Positions 26,047-49,895 of a DNA stretch of 64,000 nucleotides are shown piece after piece. The position numbers and the translations under genes were made by a program. Every line of letters starts with the position of its first letter. The first letter of the stretch is position 1. The notes below the pieces were generated by a model. The model was not told the DNA's origin and made no database searches. It saw nothing but the letters and a program-made list of their open reading frames with translations. Source of the stretch: Engraulis encrasicolus (taxonomy: Eukaryota > Chordata > Actinopteri > Clupeiformes > Engraulidae); the NCBI RefSeq assembly GCF_034702125.1, contig NC_085865.1:46554488-46618487 (forward strand), written 5' to 3'.

Positions 26047-27540
26047 CCTGTGGCAGAAATAGCAAGCTGATGCACCCCTAAGTCTGAGTTATAAGGTGGG
26101 GTGTATTCAGCAGGGTTAAAGGTGCAGTGCACATTTGTTATTGCCAAAACAAAAAAGATGCTAAAAAATAATAATAACAGCAATCATGCTTATTAAGTTT
26201 ACAGCAAACATTACTTTGGAGGAACAGTAAATACAGATCTCCTTTTCTGTTTGTCTTTCCTTTACATTCTTATGGTTTAATATATTGGGCCAACCTCAAT
26301 GAGAGTTTGTCCATAATTATTTTGCATTTGATGAGCCCTCATCTCCACAAAAGGAAACTGTCTGGAATCTTATTGACATAGTGCAGTTGAAATGAAATTC
26401 ACATGCACACATCTTCAATGCTATTTTTATCATCTACTTTTGAAATTTAAGGAGAATATCACATAACCATCATATGTTTAAAAATATATCACATGTAAGA
26501 ATATCACGTTTAAAAACATATAGTGATACTCATGTATGTATTGTTTGCTGGCAAGTGCTAAAGTCTTTGTCCTGTAACAAAGCCTAGGTGGTGTCTGGCC
26601 TCTGCGACTCCAAGCATGGCCAAGGTCAGCCAGCTGCCATGTGGTGACAGAGCATCTCTTCACCCCGTCTCACATACACATAGTTAATTCCTTAGTTTTA
26701 ACACATTTAGCACAAAAATAGCACAATGGAACTCAGACTGAATGCTTCTCCATGACTGAGAACAACAGGCTGAATACTTTGATAATGATGCCTTAGTGCA
26801 AGTGGAAAACAACTGAATGGTAAGGTCATGGGCTAATGGTACCATTTAGTGACAGCCTGTGGGCCCTCAAAGGTCAGTAGTTAACAAGCCTTGAAATCCC
26901 TTGTTCTAAAGGTTTATGAGGTAGACATTTTGAGACGTTTGGGTGTTAATGTGCTTGCGTTTTTGAGAACAGCTGAGGAGTCTCCACAAGGTGACGGAAC
27001 AATTTAAGTGCAAGTGACAATTTAAGCCCAAGTGATAATTTGTTGAGTACATACTTTAACCCCATTTGGCCTTTTAAGTGTATTCCTGCATTACAACAAC
27101 AGATGAGTTTACTTAAGTTAACCTGCAGAACATTTTAGACACCAGTACAGACCCTGCGCTGACAGAGGTTACACACCTCACAACATTTGCACCATTGTGA
27201 ATTGGAACTTTGATGCTCATCAAAAGATTTTGGCTTCTTTTGGGGTTGATGTATAATCTGTATCTCTGGGCCATGAGAAATTTTAAAATATCGTCAGGAA
27301 CTGTATTTTGGCACCCATGAATAGTTGTCTTTCGTCCCTTGTCTCTACAACCACTGTGATCTGAGAGATCTGCCCTTTTAAGGATTATTCTAAAATGGCA
27401 AGAAGAGGACAGTAAGTCCGTAAATAATAATTAAATAATTAACAATAACAATTTTGTGTTAAGATTGATTTGAGTATACTGTTTATATACAGTACTGTAA
27501 ATATAATACTTTTTCTTACTATAGGGCCAACTTAAAGGGG
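26047..27540. other. MYH-A upstream region
   Basis: No coding exon. Around 26610-26640 is a partial match to module P (GGCCAAGGTCAGCCAGCTGCC). The rest would contain distal MYH-A promoter sequence and, if a divergent non-coding transcript exists, its promoter; neither can be delimited by eye. Confidence 0.4.
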
Positions 27541-27544
27541 TATC

Positions 27545-27720
27545 TGACAGCAGTCTGTGTGAAGTGAGCAACAGCATGACCAAGGTCATTCAGCTGCCAG
27601 CTGGTATTCACACTTCGCATTGTCTCATTCTCTCTGTGCTATATTGTTATATGCCTTCATGCTTAAGGATAAAGATAGCCTTGTGAAATTCTTCATGGAT
27701 GCCTTCCTTTGACAGCAAAG
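27545..27720 (+). repeat. Intergenic block, module P, copy 2
   Basis: Best match to 1110-1275: ACCAAGGTCA, CAGCTGCCAGCTGG, a TCTCTGTGCTATATTGTTA segment and the core GGATAAAGATAGCC...GTGAAATTCTT at 27667-27692. A GTGTGAAGTG near 27558 and CACACTTCGC near 27610 could pair around the CAGCTGCC segment. Confidence 0.6.
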
Positions 27721-28099
27721 GACAGCATGGTTAGTAGTGTGTACAGATATTGTGTTTGTGTCATGTACTGGGGAGACATGTAGATATGCTTTAGGTGTAG
27801 TACGTCTGCTTACGGTGGAGATACATGGCAATAATTTATATAACCTGCAAAGCACTATGTTGAAGGCTATGGAATATGTAACATCATGTATGGTTGCAAA
27901 GCACACAGATGTCGTACTTAAAGCCTGCAATCAAGGATAGAATTGGTTACATTTATTTGGAGGTTTCCTGACAGTAGTGTCATATTGACGGCCTACCTTA
28001 AATGTTACACTCTAGATGCAAAATAGTGTAGAGTGTTGAGTCGTGTCCAGAGTCGTGACACTCTGTCATCAGTGCATTGTTTGGAGATTGGAAGCATCT

Positions 28100-28290
28100 A
28101 TGGTTGCTTGTGGGGAGACACCTAACTCTCCGCATTGTTTCCTTGCCATTGTCCTTGAGGACAAAATAACCCGTGACAATCCTTCTGAGTGCCTCTGTGT
28201 GATTGAAAAGCACAGCTTGTGAGGAGCAATGTTGCTCTGACAGGTGGCAGCTCTGTAAATGTCATCCTTTCTGATTTGTGTACTGTAGGC
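28100..28290 (+). repeat. Intergenic block, module Q, copy 3
   Basis: Contains GCATTGTTTCCTTG, a perfect 6-bp stem TTGTCC/GGACAA around a TTGA loop, ATAACCCGTGA and a GAGTGCC...AAAGCACAGCTTGTGAGG tail. Order P then Q then candidate exon matches copy 1. Confidence 0.6.
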
Positions 28291-28417
28291 TAAACTCCTC
28301 CTGCACGAGCACATGGGAAAGCTTTTTCACTTGCTGGCTCCCTCATTTTGCAGTGAATAGTCATAGTCTGGAGTTAACAGTGTTGAATGTGAATTTTGAG
28401 TTTCTACCTGTTTGGAG

Positions 28418-28465
28418 GTTGATTCAGGGGCTTCTTCTCAGTAGAAAATTTGATCATTCACATGG
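28418..28465 (+). ncRNA. Candidate plus-strand non-coding exon, unit 3
   Basis: Positional equivalent of 2068-2137 and 7908-7969, about 260 bp past the Q core, bounded by TTTGGAG and GTGAGTT. The acceptor tract is weaker than in the other two units. Confidence 0.3.
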
Positions 28466-29559
28466 GTGAGTTTTCTTGATACGCCAATGTAATTACAGAA
28501 GAGTTTGTTTTACCTATGCATTTATTATGACAAATGACCCTAGCTATTGCTTGAAATTTCACTTCACAGTTAATTAAGGGATATTGATTCACTACTACTT
28601 GATACATCATTTGATATGACACTTAATTGACCTGATTTCATTACGCATGCAAACGCTCCAATGTTAGAATGAAGACAGCAATAATAACAAAAACGAATGA
28701 ATTTGAATTAGTTTGAATAGAAGGGTACATATAGATTTTGCAGTGTTTTGTTTTATGGATACATCAATGTCATAGACATACTGAAATGTATCTTATATCA
28801 TGGCAAGTATCAAGGATTTAGCATTGTTAATTGTGTCCTAGTCCTATGTGATCATTACCATGTTACACTGGAATAATGGTTGAATGTCATTCCCACAGTA
28901 TGAACCTGTGTGTAGTTGTGAGCACCTGCTATGAACACTAGATGGAGACACTCGTTTCAGACGGGTGATTTAGCGTTCTGTCTAAATATGAGCCAAGCAA
29001 TGGCCAAGGCCAGTCACCTAGCACTCACTCTAAACATTGTCCCAGTCTGTCATTGCATTGTATTTATGAGTATGTCTGACCCAGGCGGATACATTGTATT
29101 TTCAATGTGAAGTTAAAAGGGCAAGACTGGTCAGCCTATTGTATGACAAACATGTTTGAGACTCTCCAATGAGTGTATTGTATTACTTTGTGTTGCTCTT
29201 TAAATATTTGAAATTGATAAGCACTATTGAGGAGATGGATTGATGAGCAAGCCTGTGAGGTGGAATGATAATCTGACAGGTGCATCAATTATTAAGTATT
29301 ACACCTCAGGCATTACCTACTTACTGTCAGTTGTATTCCATTCAATTTGTATGTTGAAATTGAGATTTAAGCATATTCACAGTTGACCAGTACCAGACCA
29401 CACTTACGGTCGGGCATTTATTGTGCCCACTTTGTGTTCCACATGACTGTGACTGGCATTGAGAATACTCTAGTGATTACTTAACCAAGGCGAAGGATAT
29501 ACTGTATGGGGGCTGCTGTGTGAGCTCTGAGGGACATCACCACACATATTTTTAAATGT

Positions 29560-29735
29560 TTTTGGTGGGCTTTTTTATGCCTTAAACTTAGATAGGACAG
29601 CAAAGAGATGACAGGAAGTAAGACGGGGTGAGAGAGACGGGGTAGGGTCAGGAACCGACCCAGGCCAGACTCGAACAGTGGTCGCCTGCTTATGGTCTGG
29701 TGTCTTGGCGAGCTGTGCCACAGCACCCCCTCCCC
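29560..29735 (-). mobile_element. tRNA-derived SINE
   Basis: On the minus strand it begins GGTGCTGTGGCACAGCTCG with a tRNA-like A box, has a B box TGTTCGAGTCTGG, and continues into the body shared with 3695-4745 (GACAGGAAGTAAG, GATAGGACAGCAAAGAG on the plus strand). Confidence 0.65.
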
Positions 29736-29829
29736 ACACATAAATTCTTGATGTTTTTGTAAACTCTTTTCTTTGATGACAAATGACACTTGATACTTTT
29801 TTAGACTTCATTCCACTTTATTTCTACAG

Positions 29830-29897
29830 GTGAAGAGGGACCTCGTGTGTTGCAAGAGATTACATGTCGAGGAATGAACAATGTCTGACATAACAAG
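29830..29897 (+). ncRNA. Candidate second plus-strand exon, unit 3
   Basis: Preceded by CTTTATTTCTACAG, a strong acceptor, and followed by GTAAGTAAT, a strong donor. No MYH similarity and no long frame. It would belong to a transcript divergent from MYH-A and running toward the MYH-B 3' end. Confidence 0.35.
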
Positions 29898-30139
29898 GTA
29901 AGTAATTTTCCATGACAAATGCAAGTGTTGTTTCATGAATCATAACAAAGAGAAAATAAATTACTTAGTATCAGATTTGACGAGACAACTTCAAAATGCA
30001 GCAAACATAATAGTTAACAGCTACATTTCACAAATGTGCAATTCTGAGAACGTTTTGTTCATCCTATGACTTCCTGGCTTTTATCAATATTTAATATAAT
30101 GATAATGTCATATCCCCAAAGATTTGTGTTGGTGCACAT

Positions 30140-30520
30140 ACTAGTAATATCCTAGACTGGTTCTCACCGACGGTGTGTGTGTGTGTGTAACTCCGGAGCA
30201 CCATTGTGGAGCGGAGCTACAGACAGTACCGTTTGGTAGCGCTGCCATTAACATGCTCTTCTCGAGTAGAAAATGAACGGAGCATTTATTGTTTAAATAT
30301 TAACGGCAGCTGGCATTGATGAGTCACAGGACAGATTCTATACTATGTTGACTCTTTAGAGATGAATAGAAAATGTTTTTGGAGGAATTTGTTGGTGGTG
30401 AGTTGCAATGAATGTACCATTTATTTTCTGACTCGCGAAGAGCATGTTAACGGCAGTGCTACCAGACGGTAGTTTGTGTACACAATCGCACCGTCGGTGA
30501 GAGCTAGACTAGTAATATCC
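30140..30520. mobile_element. MITE with TCACCGACGGTG ends and 13-bp direct repeats
   Basis: ACTAGTAATATCC occurs at 30140-30152 and 30508-30520. Just inside are inverted copies of CTCACCGACGGTG. A second inner inverted pair (GCATGTTAACGGCAG / CTGCCATTAACATGC) shows the structure is palindromic beyond the tips. Superfamily unassigned. Confidence 0.7.
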
Positions 30521-30707
30521 ATCCTGATTAAGCAGATATCCCCTTGTACCCCTGTACTCCATTTCTTCTCAGGTTGTTATGTTTGTTCTGAGATCTACTT
30601 TTCCAATTAGTAACATAATACAGTATGTATTTAAAACATGTCTATATGTGAGTCTGCCTCAAAAAAAATCAAATCTGATTCTTTCTCCACTCATGTCTAC
30701 TCCTGAA

Positions 30708-31330
30708 CAGCCTGATCTCCAAAATTTCTGTGCTCCTGGACAGGGATATTAAGGACACTAAATCCGTGTCCAGAAGCACGGATTTTGCCAAAATTCCGTG
30801 CTCCTGGACACGGAATTGTTTTCCGTGATGGACACACAGAAGTGCTCTCTATATTCCCACAGCACTGTGTTAACTCTATCATTAGAAAATACATACCAAA
30901 TGCTAATCCGAAACAAAATAATGCTACAGCAATTTAAGTTGTGCCCTGACCAAAACATTCCCTAACCTTAACCTGTCATTAAAGACATATTTTTGAGAAA
31001 TACCTTTTCCAGTTGGTTGATAGGCTATCAAATTCATATAATGAATGAAATACTAGCTGTGCCCAGACCAAAACAATCCCTAACCCTAACCTGCCAGTAA
31101 GAAATGTTTTTTTGAGAAAAAAATATTTGAAATTAGAAAAATCCTGAGAAAACACAAGACTGTGGAAACATAGAGCTGTGCGAGTGTAGAGAGAGCACTT
31201 CCATGTGTCCACCACGGAAAATAATTCCGTGTCCATGAGCACGGAATTTTGGCAAAATCCATGCTCCTGGACACGGATTTCGTGTCATTAACATCCGTGT
31301 CCAGGAGCACGGAAATTTTGGAGATCATGT
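30708..31330. repeat. Palindromic element built on CCGTGCTCCTGGACACGGA repeats
   Basis: Left arm about 30710-30850 and right arm about 31185-31328 are inverted copies, each containing several internal copies of an alternating CCGTG...CACGG motif. The loop holds two direct repeats beginning ACCAAAACA(T/A)TCCCTAACC. It lies just downstream of MYH-B. No coding content. Confidence 0.8.
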
Positions 31331-31436
31331 TGTCCTGAAACATGTCTTGTTTTTACTTTTACTTACCACCTTTAAACTCAGGAAATTATATTTAAGATGA
31401 AAGAACAGAAATAAAGCACAGATTTGCAGTCTTACT

Positions 31437-31442
31437 TTATTC
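31437..31442 (-). terminator. MYH-B poly(A) signal
   Basis: Minus-strand AATAAA 86 bases past the MYH-B stop, giving a very short 3' UTR. Confidence 0.65.
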
Positions 31443-31527
31443 TATTAAGCTACAGCACGGTATATGGGATACAAAGGAAAGCTCAAAAGTAGAGCAATCA
31501 GGATTCAGAAAAGTCCATGACAGAGCT

Positions 31528-43429
<11,902 letters not shown>

Positions 43430-44240
43430 GGTTTGGCTTGAAGAGAAGTTAGTCATTAAAACCACCCATAACAAAACAAATCCTTGTACTTCTTAATCCT
43501 AGTATGGATAAAATGAATGAAAAGAAAGAACAATATATTTGATGAAGCTCATACATAAGGAGTTGATCAATTATGAGTTAACGCCTGGAAGAGTTAAAGA
43601 GTATAGTCACAAAATCATATTGTCAAGTTATCATATAAATCTTTTCTTTTCTCGAAAAGTAATCCCATAAATAACCAACCTCACAGCTATAAACCTGCTC
43701 AATATAGGGTTTACTTCTTTACTTAGCATTTTTTGGGACCATGTTCATTCCTAGTGGACTTTTTTGATTAATGTCAGGCCAATTCCTCATGCAGATCCAT
43801 ACTTTGTTTCCAGTCTGGAAACTTTCCACATATCTCATAAAGTGTATGATAAATTAATTAAAATTTGAAATCTAAAAGTTATATTATTATTATTATTACT
43901 ATTTTTATTATTAATATTATTATTATTATCACCCACTATACTAAGTAACATTAAGCATGTGTTAATACATATCTACTCAAAACACTTGGATATTACTTTA
44001 AAATAACAGAACATTGACTAATGACGTGGGTAATTTAACAGAAACTGGGCTTTTTGTCATATACATATTGTGAAAAAAATGATGTGAATCTTTATGTTAC
44101 ATTTGACCGATTTCTATTTTTGTCAATATCACTGACATGACAAACGGTTCAGTGCTAATCATTCTTCAAAATAAAATAGAAGGCGAAGTAGATATTTTTG
44201 TGGCTTACCTTTGGATGACTTGATTTGAAAACCCACTGTC
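43430..44240 (-). promoter_or_regulatory. MYH-B 5' untranslated region
   Basis: The coding exon extends upstream to 43436 after a CTTCTCTTCAAG acceptor. A first non-coding exon ends at 44209 with a GTAAGCC donor and starts near 44238, inferred from the TATA box. I could not identify a second non-coding exon like the one in MYH-A. Confidence 0.55.
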
Positions 44241-44260
44241 TCCACAGTCCTCGTCCTTTC

Positions 44261-44292
44261 CTTTATAAAGATAGCCGGAATTCTAAATATGG
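44261..44292 (-). promoter_or_regulatory. MYH-B TATA box and CArG-like element
   Basis: TATAAAG lies within 44261-44270. CCATATTTAG at 44283-44292 is one base off the CArG consensus. Arrangement and spacing match the MYH-A promoter. Confidence 0.65.
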
Positions 44293-44924
44293 GATGATGG
44301 AATTGAATGCATCGGTACAGTCATTGTCTGATTTTGGCAGAGGCAGGAGAGGTTGGGGTGGGGTGGGGTGATCTGGGGTGATGTGGTTGGTTGTAACTGT
44401 GGTTATTCCATGGATCATGCCAGCGTGAGGCTCAACCAGGAAAACGACTTGTGTTGAGGGCTGCTGTGGGATTAGCTGGGCTCACACCTGCACTGGGATT
44501 TCAGCATTCCATTGGGAGTGAGGTATCTACCACAACAAAAAGTATCATGTGAACGATAATCAAAGTAAAAGAAATGCACAGATGATTTATGCACAAGGGC
44601 GTCTGTCATTACCTATATTAAGCATATCATATCACCACTATCAGTATTGTACTGTACAAAACGCTCCTACTCTCCCTCGTCTCATATCTGTACAATTAAG
44701 TAGATTAGGAGGGCTGTCAGTTGAAGTGGGGACATTCTTTACACTTCCCACAAATTTCATGTTAATTGCGTCATGGTGCTCTGCCAAGGTGGAAGGTATG
44801 TATTGCAGTGTTTAATGCAAAAGTAGTGTGTGTGTGTGTGTCTGTCTGTCTGTCTGTGCGAGCACGTGTGTGTGCATGCATGTGATTTGCTAAAAAGACA
44901 TCTTTAGGCCAGGCAAACAGAAAT

Positions 44925-45455
44925 CATATAAAAGCAATATAACAGTCGAATAAGTTGCTTTTTCTTTTCTTGTATTAAAAAGTGTTTGAAAGTCGTATAT
45001 TCATCAAGATGCACAGCTAACATGAATCTGTATATAAAAATAAATGAAATAAGTTTTGGGATATACAGTTTTGTCTCTGTATTTTTTTGTCCATTTTTTG
45101 TCATCAGTAATATAGTATGAATGTGTAAAGGTTGCAGATGTGAAATTCAATGGGTTATTAACTCTGATGTGTGTTTGTGTGTGTGCGTGCGTGCGTGTGT
45201 GTGTGTGATGTCAAGTGGGAGTGATAACAGTGGAATAAGTTTTTTCTTTTCACGTTTTAAAAAGTGTGTTTGGAAGTGGTGTATTCATTCAAATGTGTAA
45301 AAATAAATAAACACATTTGGGAAATATAGTTTTGTCTCAGTAATTTTTGTCTCTTTTTTGCAGTCAATAATGTAGTGTGACTGTGGAAAGGTTGCAAAGG
45401 GTAAAGAAGAATAAAACTTTCAAATGTGAAAATCAATGGGCTATGAACTCTGACT
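44925..45455. repeat. Diverged tandem duplication of about 230 bp
   Basis: 44925-45160 and 45225-45455 share the same order of segments: TTTTTCTTTTC, AAAAAGTGT, GTATTCAT, an ATAGTTTTGTCTC or CAGTTTTGTCTC segment, AGGTTGCA and TCAATGGG. A GT-rich microsatellite separates them. No coding potential. Confidence 0.65.
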
Positions 45456-45459
45456 TCAT

Positions 45460-47379
45460 CAACATCAGCAGAAGTATCAGACACTAAAAATAGTGTGAAA
45501 TATTTGACAGTCGGTACTTGGTGTCAAGACATCTGACAGTGAAATATAGGCACTCTGTCTTTTATGGACAGGAGTTCTGGCTGTCAGTCCTGTCGGCACT
45601 TTGTGAGCGATTCGCTTATCTTTAACCTTGCACGCATGCTGGCCTTTTGTGGCTCCATGTATGTGCACTGTGCAGGATCCAGCAGTCGTAAACGAAGATT
45701 TTTGGGCTCACGCCCTGCTCCTCCAGTGCTGTGTGTTGCAGCGTGAGTCAGGGGAGACTAATGCCGCCTGTCTGCTATGTAATCCACTACATACCCCTGC
45801 AGTCACCGGCTTACTGGGACCCCTTCACTCTGATCTTTTTTTAAGCAGCCGGGGTGGGGGAGGAGGGTGTTGTGTTACCATAAAGGCAGTGCTCACTAAA
45901 TGACCTTATTGTGTACTGCTGAGGGATATGATGGCTTCTTTTGTTCTGCTACAAAGATGCATCAGGGGGTTATAAATAACACTGCTGTTTTAGTAAGAGG
46001 TGTTGGGGAGTAGAGGTGTGGGTATAGTTCCCTTTGTCACATGTGTAGCCTATTGAATATACTTATTGACCTTCAAAGCATTGTTTAAGGTTTAAAATCC
46101 TTACTGTTTTGGACTTAATACTATATTGTCTGTACATCTGACGTAGTACACTGCTTTGTCTTCATCTTATGGTGAGCATGGTTATGTTCTAGAATATCAG
46201 CTCAATTTTTGAAGGAACATTATTAGAAGAGTTTCAGTGGTCATTAACAATTATTTGACTTGCCTGACAGCTTAAAATGAAGGAGTCCAGTCTGCAAAGT
46301 CTGTCATAACTTTTAAATCTACCTCAATAGTGCAAACAAGCAACCATGGCCTTAATTTCAACTTAAAACAAACAACCAAGACTAGACTAACGATGTGTCA
46401 ATTTCCTAAGAGGTGAAAACATGACACTAAAGGTTAGATATGTTTCACTGCTTCTGTGCCACCAATAGTACACCGGTCACTCTAGGACGGTTGCTGACGG
46501 CTGTGACAAGCTTGGCCATCTCACGCCACTGCTGCTAAGTGGTGCGAACAGCTGAGGAGTAAAGGTCAGGACAGGAGTTTAAACAAGGCACACATGTTGG
46601 TGTTGAGTGCTAAGAGGTTGGGATTGCTACATCAACAACTACCACTCTGTCATAAGACATGGGCTATTCTCACTATTTTGTTTGTCTTGTGCCGCCGGGT
46701 CCTCTGAGGGCATGTTTGGGCGATGAAACGCTTTGTAAGCCCGGCAGCTTAATGCCCTGGCGTTATTAGACAAAGAGCTCCAACAGCTGCCTACACTCAA
46801 GAATGGGGTGCAGCACGGGTAGCCATTTCATTTGATTTCATAAAGCAGAAGTAATTAAATAAGGATATGCCGGGTGAGATTCTCATTAATCCTGGTCATC
46901 ATGGAAGTCATACTGTAAGGGCAAAGTTGTATGAAACTGGACTTCTTTTATGACCTTGAAGATGCTTCACCTGTCATCCAAAAGCCTATCTAGGGTCTGA
47001 CTTAATGATGGAGAAGCAAGAACTCTATCTCTGGGTTACTGGAGTTGGAGCGATGAAGTGTTGTTCATCATGTAAATAACATACCTGCAAACTCGTCACC
47101 CTTTGGTGACAGTCACCTTTTTTTCCGGCCAATTAGGTCATTCACCTGAATCGAGTGGAACTGGAGGGGGGGGTCTGTCCTGTCAACCATTGCGCCAAGA
47201 GCCAAAAGCTCTTCATAATTCTTCTTCATAATTCAACACTATTTTATTGTGGAAATGCTGTAAGGGAACTTCAACTTCCATTTGTCATTCATAAAATCAC
47301 TAAAATGCCTTGGTAGCCTATTAGCCAATTATATTATACATTTCCCTTTATGTACCTTCTTCAGCCAACAACAGCAAAC
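45460..47379. other. Intergenic, nothing recognised
   Basis: No coding exon, RNA gene or delimited element was recognised in this interval. Confidence 0.4.
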
Positions 47380-48036
47380 TTAAAGGAGAAGTCCACTTTT
47401 TTGAACATTAAGGCCATTTTCTGAGTGGTCTGCAATGTTTTAGAGTCCCCCTCACCGTTTATTTCATGTTTGCTGCACTCTCTGTTATTTGGCTGATTTG
47501 GATTTCATCTCAACCAGCTTTAGAATGGCCGTCTATGGGCACCTGCAACTCTGCTCTTAAAATCACCTTAAACATTTGTTTTTGAAAGTCTACAGCTCCC
47601 AAAGTGGTTAGGGGTGTTCACTAGCAGTCCCTAACAAGTTTCAAGGCGAAATATGGCTTCTGACATTTTTTATTTGCCATTTTGTGAAAGAAAATGAAAG
47701 TGAAAGTGAAACTTAACTTTCAAATTGCTACATAAAACACACATAAAACATGACAGATGCCATATTTCGCAACAAAAATTGTTAAGGAGCACCAGTGAAT
47801 ACTGCTGAACACTTGGTGAGTTGCATATTCTTGAAAACAAATGTTAAAGGTGATTTTAAGAACAGAATTGCAGGTGCCCATAGACGGCCATTCTAAGGCT
47901 GGTTGACATCAAATCCAAATAAGCCAAATAACAGAGACTGCAGCAAACATGAAATAAACGGTGAGGGGGACTCTAAAACATTGCAGACCACTCAGAAAAT
48001 GGCCTTAATGTTCAAAAAAGTGAACTTCTCCTTTAA
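47380..48036. mobile_element. Palindromic TTAA-bounded element, 657 bp
   Basis: TTAA at 47380-47383 and 48033-48036 borders AGGAGAAGT(C/T)CAC and its inverse. The two halves are inverted copies along nearly the whole length, tight in the outer 200 bp and looser inside (GCGAAATATGGC against GCCATATTTCGC). No transposase. Confidence 0.85.
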
Positions 48037-48514
48037 ATTTCATAGTCAATTGCAGGGGCTCTCCAAGTTAAGACCCCCAAAGTGACCAAATATATAGCCA
48101 TATTGGCTGGTGATGAATAAGGTTCATTTAGAAGCCTGATTTCCTGTACACCTCAGCATTTTACTGGCGTGTTATGAATGTGAAACAAATAATTAGCTAC
48201 TATAGGAGTTTCCCTTATACTATAGTTAATAGCCTACACCAGACCAGTAAAAGATATGAGGCAATGTAAGCTCAATGTTCCGCTGGAGACTGTCACCTTT
48301 TTTTCTTTGACGAGTTTGCAGGTCTGAAATAAGGGTTTACTACATTCTTGTTTTCACTTTTCATATAATATGATTAGAGCTGTATAGTAATTCTTCCTTT
48401 CTGTTAAATATTTGCTTTACACTTAAATATTTGTAGTATATTTGCTTTACACTTTACTTGACAGTACTGGGTCATAAGAATCTTATCATGACAAGTCAGC
48501 GTTTTTTTGGTGTA

Positions 48515-49893
48515 CACTGTGTGCAGAATTATTAGGCAAACATGTTTTTTGACTATATTGTCCATTTTATGCGTATTTTCTGCCACCAACCTTTATGAAC
48601 ATGAAAACCTATTGGATTTAAGCATTCCAGATCATGCATATGTGTATAATAAGATGGGGGTGTGATCAAAGGAGCCCAACACCCAATATCCGGTGTGCAT
48701 AATTATTAGGCAACTTTGCTTTCTCCTGGGAAAATGGGCCACAAAATAGATCTAACAAACTCTGAAAAGTCTATAAACAATTTTGAAGTCTTCCAGAGGG
48801 ATGTGGCTCTCTTGAAATTGGCAAGACGTTGGTAACGTTAGCACAGAAGTATCAAATGCACCGTTGCAAAGTGCAAGTCATCAGTTCACATGAAATGTCA
48901 CTGCCAAAAATGTGAAGAATTTAAGGTGAAACTACAAGAAATTATTATTCCAGTGCCTTACATCAGTCAGGTGTCAGAAGAAGCACTCAGAGACATAGCA
49001 AAGGTAAGAAGGGATGACACCAGACAACCATTTAACAAGTTAATTAAGTCAAGACTGGGTCAAGAAATACCCTAGGACAGAGTTTTTAAAGGTATTATGG
49101 ACTGGTGAAAGTGACTATTGACAGACAGGGTGGATGAGCCCATGGCTGGATCTGTGAGGGAAAAGTTCGCAACTTTCAAGATTTATGCAGTATTCTGCTG
49201 GCATTTGAGTAGAACTCAGGAACTCATCTGAGTGTGCACATTACTGATCTAGCCATGGGCTCATCGATCTGGTCCATTAACAGTCACTTTCACAAGTTCA
49301 TAAAACCATTGACAAAATTGTCTAAAGACCTTTCTTGACCCAGTCTTGACTGCATTTCTTGTTGAGTGGTCTTCAGGTTTCAACCTGTTTTACCTTGGTC
49401 GTGTCTCTGAGTGCTGAATACAATGTTCTTGTGGACACACGATGTAGGTTTCAGTTCTGGGATATAACAGCACTGCAGGGTAATCATTTTGTGATAGTTT
49501 GACCTTCAATTCTTCTCAATCCGGCAGTTACTTTGTGAGCACAATGCATGTGACACTGATGACTTCGTAACGGTGCATTAGACGGATATGACCAATATCT
49601 GGGCAATTTCAAGACAGCCACATCCCTCTGGAAGACTTCAAAATTGTTTATAGACTTTTCAGAGTTTGTTAGATCTCCTTTGTGGCCTATTTTCCCAGAG
49701 GAAAACAAAGTTGCCTAATAATTTGCCCTGATATAGGGTATTGGGCTCCTTCGATCACGCCATCTCTTAATATACAAATATGCATGACCTGGAATGCTTT
49801 AATTCATGTCCATAGAGGTTGGTGGCGGAAAATGTGCATATAATGGACAATATGGTAAAAAAACATGTTTGCCTAATAATTCTGCACACAGTG
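48515..49893. mobile_element. Tc1/mariner-like foldback element, 1379 bp
   Basis: TA flanks both sides (48513-48514, 49894-49895). The ends read CACTGTGTGCAGAATTATT and the exact inverse. Inverted similarity continues inward for over 500 bp per arm, including GACTGGGTCAAGAAA on the left at about 49052-49067 and its inverse on the right near 49335. No intact transposase; the longest frame in the left arm (48890-49075) is not recognisable. Confidence 0.85.
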
Positions 49894-49895
49894 TA

